Positions 22,936 through 34,302 of a stretch of 64,000 nt of DNA are shown here, in pieces (the first letter of the stretch is position 1; every line of letters begins with the position of its first letter). The position numbers and the translations under genes are program-made. The stretch is from positions 145,532,746 to 145,596,745 of the forward strand of contig OW121846.1 of assembly GCA_933228895.1 (NCBI GenBank). Direction: 5' to 3'. This DNA comes from Platycnemis pennipes. Lineage: Eukaryota > Arthropoda > Insecta > Odonata > Platycnemididae. The notes beneath the pieces were generated by a model. That model saw only the letters and a list, made by a program, of their open reading frames with translations. It searched no databases and was not told where the DNA came from.

Positions 22936-23772
22936 CAATAGGGTAGTTTCCTTCATCAAAGAAAACGGACTTCATTAATTGCGATTTGTGCCCTGCCATA
23001 AATGTATTTAATTTACGCAAAAAGTTTGTATTGAGAAATCCCAGTTTACTAGAGAATTAAATGTTAATTTTAAGGCCATTTGAAAAGGCTCTGAAATGGC
23101 GGGGTGCGCTGCCTTCATGCTGACGTAACAGGTAGGTAGTTTACGTTGCGAAGCATAGGAAAATTCGTCTCCTGAACTTACCGTTGTATTTCAGGGACCC
23201 TCAGCTCTAGTGAATATTTATTAGTATTAACCTGTAAAAACTATCAATGTTGGAAAAGAATTCTCAGTTAAACATGGTATTATTAGTCATTTTATAGGCT
23301 CAAGGACGTCCTGCTCGCTGTGTCTTCTGCTACGACGAAGCATGGCGTGAAGGTCGTGCGGCGATAGGCGAACTACATGATATGCTTGTGAAAGGAATAC
23401 TGACTGATTTTAAATGAATCAACTGCATAAGTCATGTTAAATAAATAAATAAAAGTTAATTATAATTAATTAACGGAATGAATATGCCTCCAATACTTGT
23501 TCATAAGCCTTAACGGAGTGCGGCGTCTATTTGGAAGCGTCCGCAGCACCACCTGGTGGCAGGTAGAGGAAATAGTTGAACGTCACACGTAGGATTAACC
23601 GGCATGCAATAGTTTGCCGTCGCGTTTTCGCGCCATTGATTTTTTTCACTTTTTAATTAATGAGGAAAAATACTTAACGTCATTTAAAAATCGAACGGCT
23701 TGAAAAACGTACTCCAGAGGTTATAAACTTTCGATCAAGACAATAAAAAAATAATAGGAAACTACCCTATTG
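22936..23772. mobile_element. 837-bp MITE with CAATAGGGTAGTTTCC ends
   Basis: The left end CAATAGGGTAGTTTCC and the right end GGAAACTACCCTATTG are inverted copies. The insert breaks ORF1 of the surrounding LINE. There is no transposase-like ORF. The inner sequence (for example TTTGAAAAGGCTCTGAAATG and CGTCGCGTTTTCGCGCCATT) looks like a repeat I have seen widely in arthropod genomes, but I cannot name its superfamily. The target duplication is ambiguous. Confidence 0.78.
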
Positions 23773-24138
23773 CTTCTCGTGGAACTCCGACGGCACGGAG
23801 GGCTGGGGTATGGTTGACTCACGATGCACATCTGCAGCTCTCGGATAATCAACTCTCACCATCGCAGAATAGGTATTACTAGAATTACCACCTTCACTTT
23901 TGGCATTGGCCTCGTTATTACCGGCGAAACGAACTTTTTTTGCAGGTATTTTTGAGCCGGCGACGTCGTTCACGATGTGAATTCAGAGTATTCAATATTG
24001 CCTTACTTAGGCCTGTGCACTGCAAATGAAACTGCGATAGGCAGCTGAACTCACAAGTAACAATATTATGCTTTTCGTCGAGATTTTTAGAGCACAATTG
24101 TGCGTTAACGCACATACATCAACACTAACGTCAGCCAT

Positions 24139-24424
24139 CTTGGAAAAAAAGTAGTATTGAGTGAATCAAAAAACAGAATATTATCCCACCACCAAGAGAC
24201 AATCCAATCAACACTCACCAGGGGGTGATAAAATTGATAGCTACATAAGTGGTTCTAAATCAGAGTGAGGTCATTATAATCGAGTCACTCAACAAAAATG
24301 GATCTATTACTGTATGTGTCTGCTCAACTACCCAGACAGCACACATGCTACTGTATATGTTAAATATATGTTTATATCACAGATATAGAGATATAGATCG
24401 GCAGTGCAATGTATCATGTATAGA
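24139..24424. other. Likely 5' UTR of the LINE
   Basis: This short stretch upstream (coding sense) of the ORF1 start has no other recognisable feature. The 5' boundary of the LINE is not visible. Confidence 0.35.
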
Positions 24425-25019
24425 GGGGGCTGAAGCCAACCTAACGCAACCCGCACGACATATTGCGCAATGCCGCCATCTTACCACTACCCACGACAGT
24501 TCAGTGTGAAAAGTGCTTCGCTGAAAATAGTGGTGTTTATTGCTGAAGGGAAAACACAGTTCATCAGAGGCTAATACCTGACTAATGACTAATACTTGCT
24601 CAGTGTATGGCTGCCATTTTAAGTGCGGAAGAATACAAATATCGGGTTAACTCGATGTTTCTATGCAGACTGATCCATGGATTATGTGTCATATTTGACA
24701 TCAAATTTATGGCACTTTTATTTGACTCTCGATGATGAAATTTGATACAAGGCTAGAATAAGGTCCCATGTTTTGTGCGGTGTGAGCATCATTTTAAAAA
24801 TTCGATTTTTTTGACCCCAGAATGAAGGTCCAAAATACAATCAAATTTTGCCACATAAGGTTTAAATGTAAAAACATCGAGATACAAGAAATTCAGAATT
24901 TTTTTCCAAAATTTTAATTTGCAAAGATACACTCTTCACACTAAACTGTCGTGGGTAGTGGTAAGTAGCGGGATAGCGCTTTTTTGTCATGCAGGTTGTG
25001 TTAATTTGGCTTCACGCCC
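24425..25019. mobile_element. ~595-bp inverted-repeat element
   Basis: The left arm GGGGGCTGAAGCCAACCTAA and the right arm (reverse complement GGGGCGTGAAGCCAAATTAA) extend about 90 bp. Both include CTACCCACGACAGTT and a GTGTGAA motif, so the ends can pair. No coding capacity and no certain target duplication are seen. The right end touches the Transib-like terminus at 25020. Confidence 0.68.
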
Positions 25020-25300
25020 CACAGTGGTCCGAAATCGGAAATAGGAACCTGGTCAAAAGTCAATTTTTCGACTATTTGCAAGGAAACTTTAAATAGTGTT
25101 TTCGTATTGTAGGATATGGCCTACAAAATAGGGTACTTAATCGGTCTCTCTATAGCACACATTAATGTCTATCACTCGTGAAAGTTGGGTAAATCAAGGG
25201 TTAATCGCCCGTCGCGTTGAATCTGTAAATTTTTGTGAAGTTTACCTTGATAGTAGAAGGCTTTAAGTACATAAGTGTCCTTCACTAATTTTTTCACGGA
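25020..25300 (+). mobile_element. Solitary Transib-like terminus
   Basis: CACAGTGGTCCGAAATCGGA at 25020 is close to the end of the complete element at 34949 (CACAGTGGTCGGAAATCG), and the resemblance continues for roughly 55 bp (ACCTGG, then CAAAA). It begins with the same CACAGTG heptamer. No partner end (CACTGTG) in the correct orientation was found, so this is a truncated or rearranged relative. Confidence 0.55.
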
Positions 25301-26400
25301 ATTTTGATACCTTATAAAATAAAAATCCGCTCATTTTTGTTCCAATTGAGTACTTGGTTGACCATTTAAATGTTTTAGAAATATTTATCCATTATGTATT
25401 AATTTTTTTAATAAATGCATCATTATTGTTTTGTGCTCCTCTTTGCTCCTCTGACATTTACATATGGAAATGAGCAGGAAAGCCAATTAAACACGATGAA
25501 GAAAAAAATCTTGCTTATACTTGCTTATCTGACCTCCAGACTGTTTTAAGTTGAGTGGCACAACGCACCGCTCCGCATCTTCGGCCCGCAGCGGCGGCGG
25601 CGGCCGAACTGCTGCGCAGTGACCCAAGTGGTGTTATCAATAGTTACTCTTGTGGACTGTTACAGATTTTTCATCTTCATACATAATTTGCACTGTTTTG
25701 TACCAAATTATATTATTTTCTCGCGTATTGGATATTCCTGTAAACCCAAAGTTCATCAATAAGGTCTATCTCTGTTTTTAATGAGGGTCGGTTTACGTGC
25801 TAGCATATACCTTTATACCATGATACGAATTATAATCCAAACGAAAAGCTACAGATGTTTACTCAGCAATTAATTGTTGCTTTTTATTCGTATATTTTAA
25901 TATTTCTATTACGCCTGAACCACCCTGTCCACCACTTGCTTCTGGAAGTAGGATAAGCCCTTCCACCGAGCAATAAAAGTTTCAAAATACCCTTGCTGTT
26001 CCCTCGCCGCCCGAAAGAGATATTTTGACTGAAAAGGGCAGCTTTCCGTTGCACATTAACTGCCTTCAAACCAAAAAAACCCAGGCGCGTGCTCTTCATT
26101 GACGATGGGACTTGGGCCACCAAAGCAGAACTCTTTCTGCACGTGTGTTAAGATTTCTTGGAATACTACGGAACGAGGATAACGGTCAACCCCCACGAAC
26201 TCTGCCGTAGTTTTAAGCATTGACACTTCAAAAACGTTCCAGGACTCATTTATACTCAGTGTAGAAGCGTGAAGAGCATAGAAGCGTGTTCTGATCTGCT
26301 TGTCCTGCTCAGAGGAAAGAAACACCTCTCCTGCCTGACACCTAACCATCAATATACGCCAGAAAAGGATGGATAAGTTTATTCCTATTCCTTGTTCCAA
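25301..26400. other. No supported gene
   Basis: AT-rich sequence with a short GCGGCGGCGGCGG patch near 25595. A 114-codon minus-strand open frame at 26056-26400 lies beside the YqaJ pseudogene but has no motif that I recognise. Confidence 0.3.
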
Positions 26401-26402
26401 TT

Positions 26403-27365
26403 TTATTGCGCAATCAAACTAGGTGTGAAGTGGCCGCTTCAGCCTTCAATGCAGGACCAGATGTTCATACATTGATACACAGCAGCATCACAGACAAGAG
26501 TCCAGGATTTTTTACGAAAATATTCAAACTGGCCTCCGAAAAAAGGCAGAGATGCGAAAAAAGGCAGAGATGCGAGCAAAGCGACGTCTTGAATGTAAAG
26601 GACAATTGGAACATCCTGCCCAGCATTATGGACTGCATGGCCCACAAAATATCGAGAAGGAGTTTGACATCGAATTAACTGTGAGATATGATTTCCTAAA
26701 TTCCCTGAAATTAGACGAGGAGCAAACAAGACAACTGGAAGCATCTACCAAAACTCAACGCCTCTGTCAAACATGGCATGTTTAGCGGAGAAAAAGGCTC
26801 ACCGCCTCTACCTTTGCTCGAGTGAGTACATAAAGAGCAGGAACCTCTCGGGAGAAGACTGTTCAGTCTTTACTCTACCCATCTTTTCGCGGAAATAAAG
26901 CCACCGACTATGGAATTGCGGGTGAGGCATTGGCGATAGCGGAGTACGAGAGATTCAGGGGCAATACGGTTAACCCATCGGGACGTTTTGTCGATAGGAG
27001 GACCTCTTACATAGCAGCAACGCCAGATGGCGTCCTGTCAGATGTCGATGGAATAGTCGAGGTGAAATGTCCATACGTATGCATGGATGCGCATCCGACG
27101 CATGCTGTCTCTCAAAAGAAATTAGTATCTTGTGACATTATAGACGGCGAAGCTGCTCTGAAAGTAAAGAGTGATTATTTTTACTAGATCCAAGGTCAAC
27201 TCCATATCACGTAGAAGAAATACTGCCACCTTATTTTTTGGAGCCAGTTAGGTATGGCAGTTTTGCGATTGACAGAGATTATGACTTCTGGTCAAAATAT
27301 ATGTAGGATAAATTTTAAAAATTTTACAAGGACAGCCTTTTGCCAGAAATTCTACATAACATTTA
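26403..27365 (+). pseudogene. YqaJ-type exonuclease domain pseudogene
   Basis: The order of pieces matches arthropod YqaJ-domain proteins, usually mobile-element-associated. First come RCEVAASAFNAG and a basic FKLASEKRQRCEK region, then RKKAEMRAKRRLE. Next are a KRLTASTFARV-like stretch, DYGIAGEALAIAEYERFRG, NTVNPSGRFVD and the nuclease core AATPDGVLSDVDGIVEVKCP, with the Asp and E-x-K metal-binding residues of the lambda-exonuclease fold. After a stop the line continues IQGQLHIT..KYC and RDYDFWS. In-frame stops near 26785, 27187 and 27217 plus frame changes show that it is dead. An 18-bp tandem duplication lies at about 26538-26574. The intact protein would be a DNA 5'-exonuclease; its host element is not identifiable here. 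Confidence 0.8.
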
Positions 27366-28860
27366 AAAGCTGTTGAACGAGAGTTTGATGGTGACGTGGG
27401 AGAATAATACTTACCCTGACACTCATTGAAAAACAATTCCATTTCCATTTGAGACCTAATCATCTTCTGAGAATGTGGATTTCAACCTTATTTGAAGTGC
27501 TTTCATCATTTTTCCTTGACTTTGTTTATTCATGTTCCTTATCCTTTTATAAATACTAACGCAGGATCAAGTTCTCCCAAAATTTTAATAGCATGCGAAT
27601 TGTTTTCTCTTATTATGTTTTCATGTATTACTAGTATAACAAATATATTATGCAAATCCGTGTGCTTCCCTTGTTTTTCAAAGCAGTGTGATATTTTTAA
27701 AGCTGTTTGTTGACATTTGCTGTTCAATTTCACTCTGCATTTCTAAAATATGTAAACATTCTTTAGAAAATCCGTGTTTGAAGAGTATTGTATTTTTGAC
27801 TTGGCTTATTTTGTGGGAATTTCATAGAACGGCCTACACTGAAACCAATAGCACAATGAAAGATTTTTGTCATTCTTTGTTGGAACTATTCTTTTAAATT
27901 ATGCCACAAATTTTCCACTTTTCATCCTACATCTGTTGTGCATATTCTAACTCGGAGTTTCATGAGTTTAGACAAAGATGAATTTCATAATGGGCGTAAA
28001 ATATAGACGAGCAAGCAAAAATCTAGAGCTATCTGGGTTTGATTCCCGATAAAGGCGAACGATATTTCCTCTGCGGCATCGTCGCGCTTCTACCTTGCCG
28101 TTGTCGCTTTACGGGTAATACCGCGGTTAGTTAGTGGCGCACTCAAATAAATTCAACCAGACGTGGGCATAGGTACCTACAAGATTTTAGGTTATCTGCT
28201 AGAATGACAATGGCTGCATAAAATTCATAACGGCCACGCCTGCTGCTAAGGAAATCGAATGTGTATTCTCCAAGGGGTTGAAAAAAAACTTGTCGATTTC
28301 GGGAATATGCAGCCATAGATTTTTGTAACAATTTCTAAAATTTCTTTTCTAGACTGAAAATTTTAATTTAGCAGCACTGTTCCCGGTCCGAAGAAGGATA
28401 ATACCCACAAGACTTGTTTAGGATGAGGATTTCCCTCACCATCATCCTTGCCTCTCGCTTATCAGCTACGACTACTAATCAAAAGTATTAAATTTCGCTT
28501 TTTGCCTTTCCGCAGGCAAACCTTCCTTCCCCCCCCCCATTCTTCCTCTTTCCCCTCTCTTCTTCCGATTCTAAGCGTTCCTGCTTGTGCCCTGCGAGAA
28601 CCAATAAATAGGGACTTTCACTTGCCAATTGGGGAGGGAGGGGGTCTAAACAAAACATCATTGCAAGTGCAAGTCGGGAGGAATAATTCTTCCATTATCA
28701 AAAGTGAAAAGGATGCCCAGAAACTGTACTGGAAGATTTGAGACCCCGTCATCAGGTCAGAAATAAGAAAAGGTCGGGTTGAGACATCTGGGTTGACCGA
28801 GGGGGAGATATCGCAACTTCCGGTCACTCATCGAAACAAACCACTTAGGGGGAGGCGAGC
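27366..28860. other. AT-rich gap, no supported gene
   Basis: I see no recognisable domains. A possible tRNA-type B box (GGTTTGATTCCCG) lies near 28037 but has no convincing A box or cloverleaf. The region 28143-28340 has a minus-strand open frame without known motif. A C-run is present near 28530. Confidence 0.3.
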
Positions 28861-29220
28861 GATGCTCGGCAAGCTATCATGTTACATCTAGAGGAGGGGG
28901 ATAAGGGGGGGGAGAGGGCCTTCCCTTTCCACTTTTTAATCCCGCCACCTATGCGGGGAATCGTAGAACTACAATAGGAAAGCCGTTACATATGAGAGTG
29001 GCTTCAGCTAGGGAGCCCCCTTAAGGGTGTTGATTACGAATTCAAACCAGCGATTTAACGGACGTCTTGCAGCTAGCTGCAGATAGTTCGGAAGTTCGCC
29101 ACCACAGGACCGAAGCACAGGCGAAGGTGGGGGGGGAAGGAATTGAAGGGAGGGGATGGAATGGAGGAGAGGGGAAGGGTATTGCGGAGAGGGGATGGAG
29201 GGGAGATCTCCAGTGTGTCG
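28861..29220. other. G-rich purine tracts
   Basis: Runs of four or more G recur at about 28893-28920 and 29125-29212 on the + strand (GGGGGG, GGGAGGGG, GGAGGGGAG and similar), alternating with A. Several G-quadruplex-compatible clusters are possible. A TTAA followed by GGGTGTTGATTACGAATT at about 29022 resembles an end seen elsewhere in the window (39330, 41430, 49090, 52145). Confidence 0.5.
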
Positions 29221-30395
29221 CAGAGAATCATGACCTTGCGGTTCCTCAAATCGTGAACAAGTGTTGGGAAATAGATGATCGTAGAGCTGAATCGCCTTGG
29301 AAGTCTGCTATGAGAATTCGATTATGGCCCTGTAATATTTTACTCTAGCATTTCTACAAATTGTAATTATGAATGTAAACCATTGCACAAAGTCAAGGGT
29401 GTTGATTACGAATTTAAACTTAAATTAAAGTTTTAAACGAAATCAACACTAAATAAAATTTTTTCGCGAATCTGTAGAATCATAGAAGGCTTGTCGTATA
29501 TAAGTACTTATTTTGATTCGTAAATATTAATTGTGCTAAATAGAACAAGCGCTTACATGAAATACGAGTAAAAAGTTATCAACAACCATAAATGCAAGAC
29601 CAAAAGATATGGGTATCCAGCAAGGTAACTATTTGTTGGATCGATTTTAAGTTATGTGCTATTATATGCATTCCATAGGGATAGAAATCTTGGAGAATGC
29701 AAATAGAGGAACATATAAACGGTACTTTAGTATACTCCCTCAACTCATTACCAAAAACCATAAAGCTAATCGCAGAATGTTATAGTCATCCTCATTATAA
29801 AGATTATTTACGCATCTCATATCTGCTTCAGGATTAGTACGAAAAATACCTTCCGAACTTGACGATACTAACAATAAGATCGATAATAAAGTAAGTTTCC
29901 CTAGACAACTGTCTCGGTGACTTTGCGTGTATTACGTAGGGAAATTTATCCTAATTTGGATTGCTTCTCCGGTGATTCATACAATTGCAATTCTGTATAA
30001 GAGAAAAATGGTCCCATTGAAAGTGACCCGAAAAAAATGCATGTCATGATTTTCAATGCAAGTGGAAATTCGGTGTATTCCAAAGGAAAATTAGCCTTGA
30101 AATATCTTCACAGTAAGTTTAATCAAGGAAAAGACATGGAAATGAAGGAAATTTTTACTAATGTCATGCACACAATTTTTTCAATTCATGCTTCAAAAAA
30201 TGGGATGAATGTAATAGGACTAACGACAGGTTTAGATAAAAACTTCGCTTTTGTTTAGAAAAGGATATACTGTTCCCAGCGGTCATGTATAAATATCTGC
30301 TGGGAAATCCCAAATCAGGTTGGTATCGATCATTGGTTAACATATTTCCATTGGCTGTATTTTACTCCAAGGAAATTTATATTGCATTGCAATCT
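29221..30395. other. AT-rich gap, no supported gene
   Basis: A 73-codon open frame at 30037-30258 precedes the Transib fragment but is not recognisable. A second GGGTGTTGATTACGAATT copy lies at about 29398. Confidence 0.3.
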
Positions 30396-30399
30396 AGTT

Positions 30400-30895
30400 G
30401 CATGTTCTTCTGAGTTAAGAGGCAAAGGAAGGCCGACAAAAGATTTTGAGAGGTCTAGTGATAGAACTAAAAGAAGAAAAATAGCAGATTTAAGAAAGAA
30501 AGCGTCAGCAGCAGAACTATCGATAACCATATCCATGACATTGCACTGCAAAGCGAATGACGCGGCAGCGAAAATAATGACTGAAATGACTACAAAAACC
30601 CCCACCCGAGGAAAACGAATGTGTAAAAATGGAGGTCAATGTCTGCACCTCAAAATGAGTTGACGCTCTGACGTTGATTGTTGATTGCAATTTAACGAAG
30701 TCGCAATATGAAATACTTCGCAAGTCTGCCAAAAAATGTGGAAACAAGCTTTACCTTAGTTATGAAAGGGTTAGATTTCAGAAGAATGCTTCATACCCAT
30801 AGGGCATATCAGCAGGGGAAAAATGTGAAGTGAGCCTTCAAGAACCGCTGAACCACACAGCCTCTCGCACTATAAAATCTTTATCAAGATTCAGA
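30400..30895 (+). pseudogene. Transib-type transposase, N-terminal fragment
   Basis: The first frame encodes GKGRPTKDFERSSDRTKRRK, then IADLRKKASAAELSITISMT and TTKTPTRGKRMCKN. After a +1 change the second frame gives ALTLIVDCNLTKSQYEILRK, then SAKKCGNKLYLSYERV, a stop, and CEVSLQEPLNHTASRTI. This is the N-terminal half of the transposase family whose middle and C-terminal parts are in the 34949-38757 element; the LQ.LL(N/D)HTA..(R) segment is shared by both. The catalytic core is absent. It lies on the opposite strand from the other copy and has a frameshift and a stop, so it is a separate dead copy. Confidence 0.72.
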
Positions 30896-32595
30896 TATGA
30901 AGGACCTTTAACCTTTCCCTCATATGCAAATGGGGGTTCGATGGCAGTTCGGGATACTCTCAATACAAGCAGGTATGGTAGGACCCGAATGCCATTCATG
31001 AAAGCATATTCGCTACATCTCTTATACCATTTCGTCTGCTCGATGATGTGAGAGGTAGGTGAACAAGAAATTAACATTTTCGAGCAATCACTAGCCAGCT
31101 AAATAACTTTTTAATTTGTTTATATTATTCATATTTTTCATAAAGGTGAAGCTATCTGTTCAAATCTATGGCCATCATCCAGGGCGATTTTGCAGGCCAT
31201 TAATATTATTTATATAAAATAATTTTATGTGCTTAATATGTCATATTTTGTTTAACAAATTTAAATATATTTAAAACAGCTTACGTTTTCATTAATAACC
31301 ATTTATTAAAATAAAATAAACCCTCTATACAGCAGCGGTACGCCTAGTCGATTTTTGGATTTTTTTCAGTCTTCACTAATTTGTTTAATAAAAGACCCCG
31401 GGCCATTTTTTGGCTAAATTCCGTAGTATTTATGTTCAGAAGCATAAGCAAAAATAGTTGGAGAGATTTCGTCGTTCTAACTGTAGAAATAGGGAAGATA
31501 TGATTTTTGATAGCTTTTTTCGATTTCAGCCCACAGGTTTTCCCCATATCTAAAAGCGCCGGCGGCGGTAATTTTAATCGGTAGGTGTTATCTCTTGATT
31601 TCACGGTGTATATGAATAACTTTATGCATATATTCAATTTTGAGGTGATATCGTCATATTATCAAATAATATTTACATTTTAAAAGTAATTAATAAGATT
31701 TATAAGCAATTTATTTATTTTCGCTTTTACACAAACTTTGGAATTCAAAGAAATATCATCAATTGCGCAATACACGATATAGATAGTGGTAGTTTAGTGC
31801 ATAAATATTATGTTGAGCAATTATATATCCTGTATTTATAATCAGGAATTGTTTCTAAATTAGGTAACAGCATGTAACCATTTATATAGCTTAGGAATAC
31901 CAGCTCTACCGCGCTACACTTTATTTTTCACGACACGGAACACATATGATAAGTTTTTCATTTTTCATTTTATGTTCCGTTCATAAGATTCTGTGAATTT
32001 TCCGTACGTATATTTTGGCATCTTGAACATTTTATATACTTTTGTTTCCTTTCCATTTTTTACCTGACACTGATGTCTTTTTCTAATTTCTTGTATCTGA
32101 AATGAAATGAGATGGCCCCGGCTGTGACTTGATATACTCGCTACGCAGTTCTTCAGATAAATTCAAAATGAATTTATTGCAGCTGATGTTTTGTGAGGTG
32201 ATCTCTTTCTATATCATTCATGCGTTAATTGCAGCTAAATCTAGGGGAGTTGTGTTTGAAACAGTCGGAATTATCTCAAATAGGTAACCAATGAGTCACG
32301 TGATACCTACACGAATGGTTTCAAAATTTAATGTGTCTGAATCGCTCTTTACAACATCATTAATTGTTTTCACTTGAGTTTTTCTCATCTATTCCAACTA
32401 AAGGGCCCCCAGTTGAGATATAACACAAGTGTAAACAAAGAATGAGTTTTCAATCAGCGGTTTTAACACACCAAATTTGGGAACAGTTCGTGTGTATATC
32501 ACGTGACTCCTTGGTTACCTATTAGAGATAATCCCGACGGTTTCAAACACAGTCCCCTAGGATACTGTATAAAATTTGACAGGCCATCGGCGAGA
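30896..32595. other. AT-rich gap, no supported gene
   Basis: There are no recognisable exons or element ends. Open frames at 30830-31051 and 31344-31637 carry no motif I recognise. Confidence 0.3.
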
Positions 32596-32599
32596 TACT

Positions 32600-33625
32600 G
32601 CGCACGTAAGTGTTATTTCTTGTCATTTGGTCCGGTATATCTACTCCATATTTTGTGGTGTCGTAGAAACTGACTGAATCTCATTATCTTTTTCTGTACA
32701 TGTAGTATTTCAATGCTGGGATGTATGGTTCTCAGCACCAATATGTTTTTTTCATCTTGGTATACTGTCATTGTAATGTCGTTGTGTTTTATGACTGTGG
32801 TATCGTACAACTTGACGCCTTAGACGTTTGAACTTCTTCGGGGACTCCACGCCTGATTCTTTTCATTGTGCCAACAATATCAATGTTAATTTCGTTTAGT
32901 TTTTCGACAAATTCATTTACATGAAATCACTATCTGCCGTGACGTCTTGTCCTGAATTAAGGTTCTATGTCCGAACGTAATAAGCGTAAAACAACATTGT
33001 CAAGGAGACTTTCGTTGGGAGGATTATATTTCTTCAGATATAGAAACCCATTGCATAAATATTCGGAATTTACATCTGCTAACCTGATGGAATTTACATC
33101 TGCTAACCCAGAACTTGATTCCAAATTTGTCTGGTTTATTTTTATGCATGTGATCATGCACTGAGTGAATCTACACCTACCTTTAGTTGGAAAAAGCTGC
33201 TCGTTCAAGGATAGGTATTCACTAGGACTATGGCAGGCTATACAGTTTCCCACAAAATTGCTCCATATTTCGAACACCAATTCAAATTTATCTGCATTGA
33301 GACGCTGAGATCTTGTCCCGAGAACATCGAAACTTAGGTACTGCATGAGCTGCAGACATGTTTCGTGGCATCGTCTGAGGGAAAAACGCTGGCTAATCAC
33401 TAGATCATAGCATATCATAATCTAGTGAACCACAATCATATGCTCCTCGTGCAAGCCTTAGATCAATAATAGCTTCAATTTCTTCAGCAGTTGTGGTCCA
33501 ATATCTCTCACCCATCTGCTTCCACTTCAGTGCATATTTTGATGTTCCGGAGCGTACGTTCATCGATAAATATGCATCCTGCGTTAGATACATAACCTTT
33601 ATATACCCTGCGATTGGCTTTTGGT
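32600..33625 (-). pseudogene. piggyBac transposase pseudogene (middle region)
   Basis: The minus strand carries the DDE_Tnp_1_7 domain in pieces: RFSLRRCHETCLQLMQYLSF, RSQRLNADKFELVFEIWSNF, VGNCIACHSPSEYLSLNEQL, then FPTKGRCRFTQCM, LCNGFLYLKKY and VVLRLL. After a gap come LYDTTVIKHNDITMTVYQDE and an ILVLRTIHPS segment. In the known family the D of the DEQLFPTK box is catalytic; here it reads N (LNEQLFPTK), so that active-site residue is lost. A 30-bp tandem duplication (LADVNS twice, 33062-33115) and frameshifts add to the damage. N- and C-terminal ends and terminal repeats are missing. Confidence 0.85.
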
Positions 33626-34230
33626 GATGGTTCCGGATTTTCTTCCAAAATATTTTTAAGTAGTTACGAAGTAAGACCGCGTCCCTGGGACATGCTTAGA
33701 AGCATCGGGGTACAGCTCCTACCCAAAGCGCGGTCAGATCTTGACTGACCGTGTAAGGATAAAAAAGGGGCGATAAGGGTGGTGTAAAAGAGCGCATTTC
33801 CCATGTCTTGGGGTAAAGCAGAACTGTGTACCTGTATCCTATCCTGTTTTTATGTATATCTTGAGACAACTGTGAGAAAATCTATGAAAAACTCCTTTGA
33901 TGCGATTGCAGAATAATAATTAAAAAAGAAAATTCTCAGGAATCATGAAAGGAAACATGTTAATTCAATTTGATCACGTGACTACAACCTGTCATGCCAG
34001 AAAAATCTTATTTGAAAGGAAAAAAAACTATAAGATGAAAATTTATAATTCCGTCAAAACGACCGCTCTGGCGCTTTTAGGTATGATAAATTAATATTTC
34101 AATAAGCAACAGACCAAAACTAATCATTTTTGGCATGTGAACGTTAGACTAAAGTTCATTAAAAGTCACGAAATTTCAACAATTTCTAACCATTGTGAAA
34201 AAAACGGTCAGTATTTGAAATTCAAAAACG
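33626..34230. other. Repeat-like sequence, no gene
   Basis: Two diverged copies of a CGGTCAAAA(C/T).ACCGCTCTGG motif lie at about 34055 and 34223, suggesting a tandem or nested repeat. Nothing coding was recognised. Confidence 0.35.
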
Positions 34231-34240
34231 GTCAAAATTA

Positions 34241-34302
34241 CCGCTCTGGTGCTTCTAGTGGTAAAGCACTCTACGCGTAATCTAGGGACCCGGGTTCGTC
34301 TC
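34241..34302 (+). repeat. tRNA-like SINE head
   Basis: The sequence has an A-box-like TAGTGGTAAAGC and a B-box-like GGTTCGTCTC about 35 bp downstream, plus an anticodon-loop-like CGTAATCTAGG. It resembles the tRNA-derived head of a SINE. The B box deviates from GGTTCGANTCC and the acceptor stem does not pair, so it is not a working tRNA gene. Confidence 0.35.

Larger units (their letters stand above)
22244..24138 (-). pseudogene. ORF1 of the LINE, interrupted (PHD-type zinc finger)
   Basis: This is the 5' part of the LINE whose RT lies at 15829-17067. ORF1 starts at an ATG at 24138-24136 in a good context (CCAAGATGG). After one frameshift it encodes a PHD/zinc-knuckle-like module: CVNAQLCSKNLDEKHNIVTC, then EFSCLSQFHLQCTGLSKAIL. 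A basic linker (KIPAKKVRFAG) follows. A MITE (22936-23772) then splits the frame. The downstream portion (22873-22553) is charged and contains KITRKEDGYKVFLSRKKRRA and HIHVWNLDSKTKSVDVDKYL, the C-terminal type of region found in ORF1 proteins of jockey/CR1-group LINEs. The part nearest pogo (22244-22416) has stops in all frames. Confidence 0.7.

Noticed and set aside
26056..26400. 114-codon minus-strand ORF beside the YqaJ relic
   Set aside because: It has no recognised motif and shares the strand and frame with neither neighbour; kept as uncertain background.
34241..34302. A functional tRNA gene
   Set aside because: The B box is imperfect, the acceptor stem does not pair and no terminator follows; it is at most a SINE head.
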